This document shows, in pieces, positions 19,578 to 31,691 of a stretch of 64,000 nt of DNA (the first letter of the stretch is position 1; every line of letters begins with the position of its first letter). The notes below the pieces were generated by a model, which was not told the origin of the DNA, made no database searches, and saw only the letters and a program-made list of their open reading frames with translations. The position numbers and the translations under genes are program-made. The stretch comes from Aculops lycopersici (Eukaryota > Arthropoda > Arachnida > Trombidiformes > Eriophyidae): NCBI GenBank assembly GCA_015350385.1, contig WNKI01000002.1, positions 9,260,711 to 9,324,710 of the forward strand, written 5' to 3'.

Positions 19578-22543
19578 CGTCGGCGTTGCTGCTGGCCGAG
19601 TCTCTCTTTTACAGGAGAGCTGACAACTCGCCTCTGTTTTGGAAGCCAGTTGGCGAGAATGAGACAGAGGGAAAAGGGAAGTGAGCGCTCGTTGCGTAAC
19701 TCGCGCGCCACAACCACCGACCCCCAGATGGAGATCCCAGTTGATCCCCATCGACGTCGCTTCTGTGACCTAATGTCGGCGACTCGTCACACAGCGAGAG
19801 CAGTCTCTAGTTACTGGCTCCGGAGTGGATGCTTTGTTGCCGCTGCCATACGATTTGCGAGAGAGTGGTATGGTCGCGTTTGCAAGTGGCACGCGTCAGT
19901 CGAAAAAGTATCGCACCAAATGAGAGGAAATTCTGAGAGTTTTCGTCTCGCTCGCTTGCTTGTTACTTGAACAAACCAAACAACTCTCTCAGTTTGTCGC
20001 GCGAGTTGCAAAGTCCTTCACTATTTCGGACTCAACATGAGCACTCACTAAAACTAAAGCCACTGTAGAAACTAGGAACTAAATCTACTCGCTGAGGACC
20101 GGACTAAAGACGTGCAAAAGGGCAACAGTGGCCACAATGGGAGAAAAACTCAGCGGCAGACGCGAAACCAGAACGGAAGTTACGTCAATTGGACAACAAA
20201 ACTGTAACAGCTTCTGCCGTTTCAATTTACTGCCGCCATCTAGTTAGCCCAACGACAAGAGGCTCGTGTGCATGTAATATAATATCAGCTCGCCTGTCTC
20301 CATGATGATAGAAGCAAAGAACCGCGACACCAACTACAACACAAATGTCGTCACGAGCCGAGAGTGTGTCACAATATTTGTTTGCTTGTTTATTTGCTTT
20401 GATTTTGAAATCGCTACAAACTCTACTTGCTGGTGGCCCAAATTTCGTCACCTTTTCAATTGTACATCATTCAATCTTAAGTCATCTCATTTCATGGCAA
20501 CTTTCTCTTTCTCCTCAAATTTCCGCTTCAACGCTACCTTTACTTTTGCTCCTCCTCCTCCAAAACTATAAGTCATATTTTCGCCCATCAACTTGCGCAA
20601 ATTTTCAAGCCAAATCTCAGCGATAAAAGGCAAACTAAATGAGAGCGATATTGGCGTTTGGATATCGGATTAAAGTTACGCAATCCACTGGCTTCTAGCG
20701 CACTTGTCGCTGCTTTCCATCGTTCATTGCTGTGGAGATTAAAGAGCTCGCAGCAGTGGACAATACAGTGCAGCAGCAGACGAGGAGGAAGCGGAAGCAA
20801 TAGCGCGACCACTTGTCGCGCGCAAACCTAGTGAACTGTAATCCATTATCGGCGCAACGGATCAAAACCATCCTATTCGCCCCCTAATACTTTGCTGCTC
20901 TCTTTCTCTCCTTACCCTTGATTGCTCGCCACTTGGCGATGGACAATTTAACGGGCGCCGCCGGCTGTTGCGCCACCAGCGTCGACTGGCGGTGTGCAGA
21001 GTGTAGGTCGCTCACACAAGTGGTTGGTGGGTGTCGTTCAATCGGATTTGATCGGGTCGGATCCCGGCTAGCGGGCACCCGCTAGTGCACACTCTTACTG
21101 TGTTTGCAGAATCTACATCCAAACAAGCCAGAGAAAAACTCAAATAACAAGATTGACTCCAAGGTCCACAAAAGTATAGTGGGGGCCATTTGGAGCTTTA
21201 AATTAACATTGCAAGCCTGAGGCAAGTGCAACTTTTGCTCGGCGCCTACTTGCTTGGTTTTGATACAGAGTTCACGTAATGAGGCGGCCTGCAGGCCAAT
21301 GGAAATAAGTTGAGCGGCAAACTCAGTCGAGCGTTTGTAATGGAAGCGAGTGGATCGATCCTTTCGCTCTGGCTCGAGTTACCGGGGGACTGGCTGGCAA
21401 GTGGTGGTGGTGGTGCTAGTGTTATTTTGACATTCAGCATCATATCAAGTTGGCTCGTCTACCAAAAAAGTGGCAGCCAGACTGAAATCGAGTTAACTGG
21501 GAGCAGACGGAGCGCAACCACCTGCTCCTAAAATCGTGCGTTATTTTGAGTGAATAAAGTTCTCTCATTTTTTCCTATCCGGTTTCTTCTTGAATCGATC
21601 TAGTCAAACAGGTGATTCAATTATATACTCAAGGTGCGATTTGAGGAATGATTATGAAAATGAATGAGTGAATATCAATGCACGATCACCAACAAGAAGA
21701 GGAGAGACACTGACTTATGTACGATTGGATTAAAAAATTGTGTTTCCTTCAACTGAGAATTATCTCGCTCACTTGATTTATTTACGTGCTTGTGTCCTGC
21801 TTGATACTCTCCAATGATGACTAGTTCTTCTCTTGCCAACTTTTCTCAGCTTCACCTGTGTAAGTTATTGTCTTATGTAATAATGAGTGATTTTAACAAT
21901 GAAGAAATATTATCCGAGTTGTTTGTGTCACTCGACAACTTGCCTCCAATTCTGAAGCTAGAGCGCGAGAAAGTGAGGAAAGAATCAAATTGAAATCTTT
22001 CGCCCAATTTGAGGGGTCCAAATGAAATTTGACAAGTCGCGTGGCGGCGCTTCTATGGGAGAGGATCCAGTGGAACTTGGCGACAGTCATTTGGATCCAA
22101 TAACTTGAGCACACACTTTTCCGCTCGCTTCCTTTTTGCAATGAAATCAATTCATTCATTTCATCATTGGTGGTGGTGATTTGGATCAGCTGGCACGTGG
22201 CGTCCCTTTGTTTGCTGTCACAACATTTTAAGCTTGTGACCGGAGTTGTGTTGCGCAAGCACCCGACACTAATAAACGACGAACAGAACCAATCGACCGA
22301 CCGAACGACTCTCCGACTGGATCAAATCTCAGGAGCAATTTCTGTTGTTGCATGCGTGCGAAATTTTAACGACGACGACGAGGGTGGCGCTAACTCGAGT
22401 TCATTTCCGGTTCCAGGCGCCAGAGTGATTATCTCACTCGCTGGCGGCTTGATTGACTTGCGACTAGATTCACACCAAAAATATTTCTAGAATCAATCTT
22501 TCATGCAAAACTTCCACTTCCGGCTTGAGCCCTATTCTAAAGC
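17535..22543. other. 5-kb intergenic region between RRM gene and CBF-beta
   Basis: No gene supported. It contains microsatellites ((TTG)n at 19513-19577, GA/CT runs near 18955 and 19041), many CpGs and numerous short ORFs without domain signatures. The part nearest 22543 should include the CBF-beta 3' UTR, though the first AATAAA on that strand is far downstream (about 21780). Confidence 0.6.
19513..19577. repeat. (TTG)n microsatellite
   Basis: About 21 uninterrupted TTG units. Short ORFs over it encode only Gln or Thr runs and are not genes. Confidence 0.95.
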
Positions 22544-23953
22544 TCAAGCTCTTCGAGTTGCTCTGTGTTGGTGGTGGTGGTGGGGGTGGTGGTGTTGTTG
22601 TGAGTGGAGGTTGTGATTGTGATGGCCACTTGATGATTTGAAAATTCTCTTTGCTGGTGGCGGCGCAAAGTCTAGCTCGCTTGCAGTTTGCGTTGAGTGA
22701 ATGTTGGAATCGCTAACGACATCGACATCGTCCACTTGAGTCTGATGATCTGGATTATTTTGATCACCATCTGCGTCCACGTCCTCGCGGTTATCGTCGT
22801 CGTTGTTGTCATCGTCGTCGTCCACTACCTCCAATTCGGTTGTATCTGGCGCTGGCCTCTTGTTGGAGTGTCTCATTACCTGATGGTGTTGGTGGTGGTT
22901 GAGGGTGGTGAGGTTCAGGTTCAGGTGATGATTTAGCTGGTCTTGTGGCGCCGAAGATCTTGAGATTTGGTGGTGACCGTTGACTTGCAGCTGCTGCTGG
23001 CTTGGCGGCGATCTATGGTTTTGATGGTGGCTCAGGTGATGCTGATGGCTGCTTCTAGTTGATTGATTATTAATGTTACTGTTGTTATTATTACTGTTGC
23101 TTGTGGGAATGCTGGTGCTGTTGATTGCTTGAGGTCCGAGTGGCTGCTGATGATGAGTGGAGTGGTTGTTTGAGTTATTATTAACTGAGGTGAGTGGTGC
23201 AGGTGGTTGTTGTGTTAACATTGATGCTGATGGTGGTTGTTGTTGTTGCGGTGGTGGTGGTGGTGGTTGCGGCGGCGGCGCTCCGTTTGAGGTGCCGTTT
23301 GAGTAGGGAGGCGGCAGGTGGGTGGTTGGCGGCATTGACATGGCGGCGGCCGCTGCAGCTAGAGTTGTGGCGTCGGCGCCACCAAAACCATGCAGTCCAG
23401 TCGGCACACCGAGCGCCTGGTGAAAGGCGGCGGCTATTGCGTTGCCGTAGTGGGCCGAAGCGGCCGCTTCGGTCAGAGAAACAGGTGGCATTCCTTGAGG
23501 CGGCGGTCCCATCGGGCCCCCGCCGCCCCCGCCGCCGCCAAGACCGGCGAGTGGGTGCGGCGGCATCGGGGGCGGCGGCGCCAAGCCAGCCATTGCACTG
23601 CAATTGGTCAATCCCGTTGGTGGTGCGAGTGGTCCATTGAGGGGACCACCAATGTTCATGCCTCCGTTGCCCCCGTTGCTCGCAATCGACGCCACCGCAG
23701 ACAGGTGAGCATGATGCGAGGGGACCGAGAGGCCGGCAGTCAGATTGGCGTAGCCAGAGGAGTTATTATTCTGTTGTCCATTACTATTGCACGTTGCTTG
23801 CTTGTCGATCGACTGCTTTAGCATAGCCTCCTCAATGTAAGCTCTATACTCGTCGAATTCTAGGCACCCAAAGCCCTCGAGCCTCTGGAGGTCGAGCCAG
23901 CCGCGCCACGAAACGCAGACTCCATTGAGGATGAATCCGGCTTTTATGTGCAC
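22544..23953 (-). CDS. CBFB: CBF-beta, exon 2 (rest of core and long C-terminal tail)
   Basis: The exon begins after an AG acceptor at 23954-23955 and joins exon 1 in phase 0, giving the conserved GKV-H-I-K-A-G-F-I-L-N-G-V-C-V run across the splice. Up to about residue 155 it is CBF-beta core (WRGWLDLQRLEGFGCLEFDE), which binds the Runt domain of RUNX factors and raises their DNA affinity. The remaining 425 or so residues are low complexity: Gly and Pro runs, an Ala run, Pro/Gln runs, Asn/Ser/His-rich stretches, an acidic block (DDDDDNNDDD) and a His-rich end. The human protein has 182-187 residues in total, so the tail is lineage-specific. The stop is at 22544. Together with exon 1 the protein is 580 residues. 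Confidence 0.92.
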   Translation of the reverse strand: MHIKAGFILNGVCVSWRGWLDLQRLEGFGCLEFDEYRAYIEEAMLKQSIDKQATCNSNGQQNNNSSGYANLTAGLSVPSHHAHLSAVASIASNGGNGGMNIGGPLNGPLAPPTGLTNCSAMAGLAPPPPMPPHPLAGLGGGGGGGGPMGPPPQGMPPVSLTEAAASAHYGNAIAAAFHQALGVPTGLHGFGGADATTLAAAAAAMSMPPTTHLPPPYSNGTSNGAPPPQPPPPPPQQQQPPSASMLTQQPPAPLTSVNNNSNNHSTHHQQPLGPQAINSTSIPTSNSNNNNSNINNQSTRSSHQHHLSHHQNHRSPPSQQQLQVNGHHQISRSSAPQDQLNHHLNLNLTTLNHHQHHQVMRHSNKRPAPDTTELEVVDDDDDNNDDDNREDVDADGDQNNPDHQTQVDDVDVVSDSNIHSTQTASELDFAPPPAKRIFKSSSGHHNHNLHSQQHHHPHHHHQHRATRRA

Positions 23954-24339
23954 CTATGAGTTTCGATTGATTGATTTGAATTATTTTATTGATTAGGTTA
24001 ATGATTTGATCATTTGTTTGCATGTGTTGTTTATTATTGCGCAACTATACAAGTAGCATCAAGGGGAACAAAAGCGCGTCGCACATTACGAGTCCCCTAA
24101 CATTGAGCCCAGATGTCCCTGTAGCGGCCTATATGTTGAGCGGCTCATGTTACGGTGGCTGCAGCGACTGCGACGGGGGCACATAAAAGCTTTCGTGTGC
24201 TTGTCGTGCGCCGCTCAACTGGCCAGCGCAATGAAATGTAACCCTAGATTTTAAACTCGGTTCATCACAATAAGAAAACTCTTAGACTGTTCACTTTTCT
24301 CCATCAATGAAAATAATCAGATGAAAATGATTAACTCAC
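23954..24339 (-). other. CBF-beta intron 1
   Basis: 386 bp with donor GTGAGT (plus coordinates 24334-24339) and acceptor AG at 23954-23955. The splice keeps phase 0 and restores the family sequence exactly. Confidence 0.9.
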
Positions 24340-24672
24340 CTTGCCTGGCTCCTTCTCAAAGTCGCAGCCCTCGTTGTTGTAGGCGGGATTTGCAGTGGGA
24401 TTAAACATGAGCGTAAACTGGTTACCCGATTGGACAACGCTAACCTCAGTGTGTCCCTCCTGACAATTTGCTATAAACTTCATCTGTCGCTCCTCTAAAG
24501 GGCGATCCTTGAAGCCTGTATACTTGACTGCTCCCTCGTGCGACAATTGCCTAAAGAAATCATCGTTCTCAAACTTGCCCCTTTGATCCTTGACGACTCG
24601 CGGCATTCTAAAGTATGGCTTTGGAATGTTCTCGAAAATTGTTGGCGCCTCGAAGGGCAGCATCATGAGCAT
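24340..24672 (-). CDS. CBFB: Core-binding factor beta subunit, exon 1 (Brother/Big brother)
   Basis: 111 codons from the first ATG, MLMMLPFEAP. Family hallmarks follow: PRVVKDQRGKFENDDFF, KYTGFKDRPLEERQMKF, then FEKEPGKV at the splice donor. The vertebrate protein begins at the MPRVV Met; the extra 22 residues (FEAPTIFENIPKPYFR) resemble the short N-terminal extension seen in insect homologues as I recall them. CBF-beta has no DNA-binding activity of its own and works as the partner of RUNX/Runt proteins in the nucleus. Non-coding 5' exons could exist in the large upstream gene-free region. Confidence 0.94.
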
Positions 24673-27600
24673 CTTGACGTTTTGTGCTATTTAATTGGTG
24701 CTCTATGTGGGCTAAACTTGATTATATTAAATAAAATGATATGATATGATATTATATTATATTTATTTCTATTGACTTGAATTGAAAAAGTATCTTCCAT
24801 CTATCTATTTCACCTGCTCATCTTGTTTGCCTCTTTCTTTAGTATCGAGTTTGCGATCTTGGCGACAAAGGTGGCAAAGGTAGTCGGCGATAACAACGGA
24901 CAAAACCTGCGAAGCTTCTCTTTCTCTAGATTCGGCTTCTATCTTCGTTTCGTTTCTATTCTGTGACGCACAATGTGACTACTTGTGTCTACAGCTTGGC
25001 TTCTGCTCTTGTGGCGGTTGATGCAATAGGAGTGCAGCAACCACTAGTCTCTCTCTCTCTCTGTCCTTAAGCTAGTAAAGTGCCAAAAGAAGTTGCTACT
25101 ATCCAATGGCTGTGCTTCTGCTAAACGTTTCCACGACTAACACGACGTCTCCTCAATACAGTGTCTGGTGTTGTGTTACATCTGCGCGCGCCCGACGCTC
25201 TCGCTTAAGTAAATGGCAGTCGAGAAGTTGGATTGGCTTCTCTCGTCGTCGTCGTATGGTGGTTGCCCTCTCTCTCTTTCTCTCCCTCTTTGCCGTCGAC
25301 AGGCTAAAAGTTAGCGCCAGTGGCAATGGTAGTGAGTGTTGCCAAATTGACATGAGGTCATTGCGCAGTCGCCTTGCGCACTTCGCAGCAACAACAGCGG
25401 CAGCTTTAGTCCCGCTTTTGCTGTCAGCGTCGACGAGCGCTGCGCTTTTGGCTTCTGTGTGTTGATATGCCGCCACCGAAGCTAAAGCCACCGAAGCGAC
25501 CGCCGCTTTGGTCATTAGCTGGCCAAGCCGCGCATGCGTCATGGTCCGGTGGTTCCGTTGCGGCCCCTCGGCAAAGAAGAAGGCGGCGAAAACACATGCA
25601 AACCCAATGTGATCTCGGCGAGATCATTGGCGCATCAAGCTTACAGCGCTGGTTACGCCAAAATTCTATTTACCTGTAGACCTTTCTCTCCTCCTTTAAA
25701 CTCACTCTTAATCTTGAGACTGGAAACTTTCGTAAATCTAGCGCCTAGACGGCTCTTTGTTATTATGTAAACTGTTTACCTGGGAAAGTGATGCGGTTAG
25801 TTCAGATGCTGATTCCCGAGTAAGTTGATATTGTGGCCATGGAGTCAGATGGGACTAAAAACCAAAAGGTAAACCAGAGAGAGAAAGAGAAAAGCGTAGA
25901 GCGGGAAATAATTCGAGATAATGATGACCAGAGGCGAATCTGCACGCTGGATTCTGGATATCAAGTTAACGAGATCAGAAAATTTAAGTTCTTGTTGCGG
26001 TTTCTTATGCTCTCTCTCTCTCTCTAGCGAGATTTTTGTCTCCTCTTCTCTCCTGTTCCTTCTCTTTGCCTTCCAAATTGACGTCTGACATTCGATCAAT
26101 CGCAAACCGAAAACCTAATGAGAGTTTTGGGCTTCACCTCACTTCACCTGAGTTGGTGAAGGGAGAATCGCCACTGGTTGATAGACAAACGTTGACATCA
26201 TTGCGCATGGAATGAAAAATTATTCCTCATTATAAGTTTGCTGTCGATTTGAGTTTCAGTAGAGGAGCTAGCTGCCTGAAGCTGCTCATTAGTGCAGGTC
26301 CAAGTGGATTTTTGCATATCCTGCATGCAAAGTTCAGGTAAGCAAGCACAAAGAGCACAACACGCGATCGAATCGACATCGAATTGACAAGTATATTAAT
26401 TTGTACAACCACCGACCACAAAAGAAGTGAGCAGCGATCACCTCTCCAATGCCGCTTCAGGTGGACGAGTTGATGAACGTTCTCGCTTGAACTCTTACAA
26501 ATCGATCAAGTTGCTCGTTACTTTGCCTTGAGTGAAATGAAGTTTTTGGTTGGCCAAAGGGAGCCTCGGAGTAGAGGAAGAGAAGAAGAAGGAGAAGATG
26601 AAAACAGTGGAATTGAATTAAACGAAAGGTGCGGTATGAATACAAAATGACACACGAGGCGAACTCATTTTAAAGTTTTCTCCCTCAACTTCTCTGCCAC
26701 TGTCGCCACCACTGCTTCTGTGGCCGTGACACTTGAAGTGAGTGAGCGAGCGACACAAAAGGCTAACGGTGAGCAAAAGTGAGTGGCGACCAGGTTCTCA
26801 AGTTACTTCTTCGTTGGCAAAGTTCATTGAAAAACTCGCAACAGGAAGTGGGGCACAAACGCGCTAACGTCGCTCCACGCAGCCACTTGGCTGTCAAATT
26901 GTTATGTCAGCAGCAAGAGCAACGGTAGCAGCCAACTATTTATTTCTCGAGTTTCTTTCCATTGTTTGCCTTTCCACTTTTCACCCCTCGAGTTTCCCTC
27001 TCGTAGTTATTCTATAGACGAATGTATAAGTATGAGAAAATTCATATGAACATCCACGACTACAATGACAACAAATTGCGTCACACGTCGAGCAACGATT
27101 TGAATCTTGCATATTGCTTTTGAAGGAAAAAATATACATATAATAATAATACTATTCATTCTCCTTACCTAGCAATGAATATTTCGCCAATCTATCGCTC
27201 GCCATCTAATCATCTATCCGTGAGATTCAATGTGTATATACTTGTACCCAAATCGAGAATCGAAAATCGAAAGAAACTTGCTAACCTTTTAAGTAAGTGG
27301 TTCACCTCCGGCGGTGTTCCTGTCCAATACAATCTCTTTGCTCCGCTTTGCTTTGCTTTGATTGGTTAACCAACCAGCAGTTACCCAAAACTCAAACAAC
27401 AACAGATGTAATGTCCTCTCCGGATGCCTATCAGTTTGTTTGTTGTTTATATCCAATCTGTTGTTGAGTAATATGCTAGTGGCAAATGCGATCAAAACAC
27501 CAGAACACATAACGATAAAAGCCCATTAGGTGACTCAAACGCTGTTAACTGGAGTGATAGTAGCAGTAGTAAAAACCCACCATTTTGCCACCGCTTTTGG

Positions 27601-28292
27601 TGGTGGTAGCAAAATAGCACCAGAATCGAGTAAAACAGTTGAGCCGTCGATAAAAATGATAAACCAGTCGAGGTTATCGGTGCGTGATAATGAATGATGC
27701 TCTTTTCTCGCTGCTTCATTTCACAGTGTCGTTGTTGTTGCTGTTTTTGTTGTTGTTACAGTTTTGCTTGTCTGTGTCTGTGTCCATGTCCATCCATCTA
27801 TCTATTGGCCCGTCTATCCGTAAGTCTTCTCATGTTGCTGCTAATCCAGTGCCACTACATTGGATCAGCTGAACCAATTGACTAGCCGACTAGCCGACTA
27901 GCCGAAACTAGCCCTCAATCGACTGATTCGAATCCAGTGATCAGATTTCAAAACCAGATCAACGAGAGCAGACTTCCTTCCGAATTGAAACAGACCAGAG
28001 GAGCGAGTGCAAATTTTAAACTAGCTCAACAGAAGCAGTTGCAGCGACAAAAGTAACAAGGACAACTTTGTTTGCGTTTGTTTAGTCTTTTGACCAGTCC
28101 ACTAGACTCAATGGACAGTGACGCTGCTCTCCTCGCCTCTCCTAAATGAGCGTCACGTCAGTCAATCTATTGCCACTGCTCACTTGGACCGCGGTCGGCT
28201 GGTCACTTTGTTTGCCGCCTTTTGTGCCGCTCGGCTAACTCACTAGTCGAGGTTGAGGCTATGATCGAAGCTGAGAGCAAATCTACGCCAGC

Positions 28293-28316
28293 GGCAACGG
28301 CAACGGCAACGGCAAC
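28293..28316. repeat. (GGCAAC)4 tandem repeat
   Basis: Four perfect hexamer copies, then ACGACG. Confidence 0.85.
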
Positions 28317-29527
28317 GACGACCACGATCATCATGACGATGGCCTCAAATGATGGTCATTGATTACGCCAGCGTAAGTGGCCAGCGTTGGGCCCTTGGCA
28401 CGACATCATCGTTCTGTCATTGTGTTGTGTGGATGACCAATTTCGTTGCTATCTCTATTATATCGGTGGTGCCTCGTCCATCTCTTTATACAGAATTGCA
28501 ATTTTCATCTCTTCTACCTGAGAAGAGACACTCAATTGAGACATCAATTTTCTATTGACTACCTGACTGACTGGCTGACCGATCAATTTGCTGCCGTCGT
28601 ATCGACTGCACCAACCACAGGAACAGGAATCGATGCTATCTACTTTTGTTTGAGCTAGACTTGATCATTTTGAAAAATTGATATCCGATACACATACACA
28701 TACACTTACACGGAATTGTTGACTAGATTGTTGTTCGTTTATTGGGTAAACAAAAGAGCAAGATGACACAAGACAACGAGATGGACTTGAATGTGTAACT
28801 TGAGAGCAGTTGACTTCACTGTAGTTGTGCCTATAGGATAAAATGGGCAAGAGATTGTCGCACGATTGCATATCATCTACCTATCGCCTCGGCGGCCGCG
28901 CGTCCGAAAGAGCAACGTTGGCATTTCCTAGCGAGAGAACTTACGCAGCCGAGACCATTTTAAATCCGGCAGATAATGATTCGTGGAAGTGTCCTCGTCG
29001 TTTTTGCCGTTGCTGTTGTTGTGGCTGCCACTGCTGCGCGGCTGTTTTTAGCGGCCATACTCTGAGGCTAAAGCCACCAGTTGCTCCCATTGAGGAGTTT
29101 TTCTGTAGCAAGAGATCGAAACGAGAGCGGGAGCCAATAGAAGTGGCTGCAGGCTGCAGCTTCGGGCAGAGTGCGTGTACAGGTACCTAGTCTAATAAAC
29201 TACTGGCTGAATCCAGCTCGAAAAGAACAGTAGCAAAGTGGGGAAACCGGAGCTCTCTTGTGGCCGTTGGTTGGTGTTTGCTGCGAGTGTGTGAGAATTC
29301 AACGGGTAGTTTCTCACGCAAACACCAACCGACTTACCGACGACGGCGGACACACACACACATGCACTTACATAGACTTACATTTGGACTTGGACACACA
29401 AAATAGCGACAACCACCACCGACTGGCCTCCATTCATGGCTGAAAGCTGGAGTGTCAATGGAGAGAAAAGTCGTCGAAAAGTGAGCAGGCGCAAGGTAGA
29501 GCTCAGAGAGTAGTTAAAAAATTGGGT

Positions 29528-29549
29528 GAGAGAGAGAGAGAGAGAGAGA
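29528..29549. repeat. (GA)n microsatellite
   Basis: Eleven uninterrupted GA units. Similar shorter runs lie near 44158, 57791 and 58043. Confidence 0.9.
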
Positions 29550-29867
29550 CAAGAAGTTCGTTAGTTCGTTTGTTGCGACAGTTTTTCAAAATGGTTGCTA
29601 ATTTAGTTGACGCTAAACTTATTTATGTTCGTTCATCTGATACAGAGAGAGAAGCCATGCTCGAGCGCCACCTGTTGCAGGTTGCCAATTGGCTCGTCTG
29701 ATTCCACAACCACTTGACGCAACAATCAAAAGTTGATAGCTTGTCGGTCGGTCCGTCGGTGAGCTGGTTGTTTTGGAGCAAAACTCGAGAGAAAACACAA
29801 AGCTACACAACACAAGAACCACCTGAGGAGCGAGGTGAGTAGGAAGACATGAGCGGCCTGCGCGCAG

Positions 29868-29906
29868 TGCCTTACCTGTGACGCTGACGCCACCACAGGT
29901 AAGGCA
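29868..29906. repeat. Perfect inverted repeat, 13-bp arms, 13-base loop
   Basis: Left arm TGCCTTACCTGTG (29868-29880) and right arm CACAGGTAAGGCA (29894-29906) are exact reverse complements. Each arm reads CAG/GTAAGG on one strand, so a consensus 5' splice site is present in both orientations. Confidence 0.9.
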
Positions 29907-30129
29907 ACGACGGAGACGGCAACCGAAACGCAGAGTTGGGCTCAACTCGCGGCGTGAAACCTCGAGGCGTTGAATCAATTATCTCAGAGTGGCGCGCGAC
30001 CGACGCCATCCCGGTCTGTTGGTTTACCTGTATCCGTTCAACGTATAGTCTAGCGTGGTCGCCATCCGTCTGCTCGCTCGTTGTGTTACATAATCATCGA
30101 GTTCAGTTTTGTGTACTCCGTCTCGAGTA

Positions 30130-30130
<1 letters not shown>

Positions 30131-30154
<24 letters not shown>
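30131..30154. repeat. (TCG)n microsatellite
   Basis: About eight TCG units, followed by GCCGCCGCCG. An uninterrupted CpG-containing triplet repeat. Confidence 0.9.
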
Positions 30155-30162
<8 letters not shown>

Positions 30163-31451
30163 GTTTTAGTCTCAGTCTCAAGTTATCAACCCACGAAGGA
30201 TGGAAATTTGTAGTGGGCGATCAAGCTCACAGTGCAGTCGGCACAAGTTACCGATACCAACTCACGACTACCGCCTTCTAGACTCAGTCCTCGACATCGC
30301 AATCTCCGTTTTAAGGCCTGAGTAATAGGAGATGATTAATCGAACACATGTTGCGTAATGGCTCACTGACGCCACAACAACCACCTGATCCTATATTTTC
30401 CCGGTCCGAGCCAAGTCCAAGAAAGTTGAGCGAGCGAGCGAGCGGGAAGAAGGAAGAGGCAATCAGCATCGGCAGGCAACTCAACTGTTGATGCTGGGCC
30501 ACCTCCGCTGCCGATCTATCTAAACTGCAGCTGCCTCCTGGAATAATAATAATAATCTGAGAGTTAAGGCAAGAGTTTAAATCTCCAACGTTATTATCTC
30601 CATCGATCCTGCGACGTTTATCGAGCCACCGATCGGAACGAATCGGATGGGATCGATTTCAGCCGAATGTTGGACTAAACTCAACTTTAAGGGAGCTCTA
30701 AATTGGCGCCAAATCGACACAAGCTCTCACACACAAACACAATTACAACAAAACCATTGCAACAAATTGGATATTCAATATTCTAGCTGCTGCTCATAAG
30801 TTTTACACCCAGGTAGGCGGGGCTCCAGGTTTGAACTACCCATCGGAGTTGTAGTCGTCGTGTCAAGGATGCTACTTTCGACTTTATTTCGAGCCCAACG
30901 CTCTTAGCACCAGAGGTAACCACCGACAACAGCAGCCGCAACCGTATTAACCCGCCCCCTTGGGTCCAAGTGTGCAGGAGCCGGCGGTGGTTACAAGTAA
31001 AGCTGGCCACCGCCGGCTTAAAGACTCTTGTCATGGAAAGAGTCGAGAAACCACCAGAAACTGGAGCAACTTTGTTGCGCGCCGCGCTCTACCCTTGACT
31101 CAATTGGCAATGGCAACAACAACAGCGCCGCCACCGCCGCTAACTCGAACATAATTGCATTGGACTAGATTGACCTTTCCTACTGGTTAGCTGTTTAATT
31201 TTAAATTGTAAAAACACCACCACGACTGTTAATTTCACTGCGACTGCCTCAGGTGAGTCGAGTCTAGAGTAGTGGATTAACTTGCCCTGTTGCCACAACA
31301 TCGAGAGGTTAGTTTTGTGGCCAATTGGATATAATAGACTATCCTGCTTAAGTGAGAGGAAAGCAGCGAGTAAGAGGCGATAAAAGAGGAGGAGGTTCCC
31401 TTGTGTTTTTAACTCTGCCCAAATCGGCAAACACAACAAATAGTATCACTT

Positions 31452-31485
<34 letters not shown>
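31452..31485. repeat. (TAC)n microsatellite
   Basis: About eleven TAC units. Confidence 0.9.
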
Positions 31486-31486
<1 letters not shown>

Positions 31487-31668
31487 CTACTATCAAGAAC
31501 TCCAAAGGTTAAAAAAGTAATAATTATCACCGCAAAGTTTTCCAATGATCAATAGCGGAAAATTGGTCTCGTTTCGGCATCCGGCGATAGGTAGTCCAAT
31601 GCAAAATCACTGGCTCACTCAATTGATTGCGAGAGTAAAGAAAACATACACGTCCATTTGGGTCAGTA

Positions 31669-31691
31669 ATGATGATGATGATGATGATGAT
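31669..31691. repeat. (ATG)n microsatellite
   Basis: About seven and a half ATG/GAT units. Confidence 0.9.

Noticed and set aside
19428..19751. Open frames with poly-Thr or poly-Gln
   Set aside because: They only translate the (TTG)n microsatellite.
23194..23821. Long plus-strand frames (148 and 143 codons) over CBF-beta exon 2
   Set aside because: They are antisense shadows of GC-rich low-complexity coding DNA.
27926..27936. GATTCGAATCC, a tRNA B-box match
   Set aside because: No A box at the right distance and no acceptor stem can be drawn.
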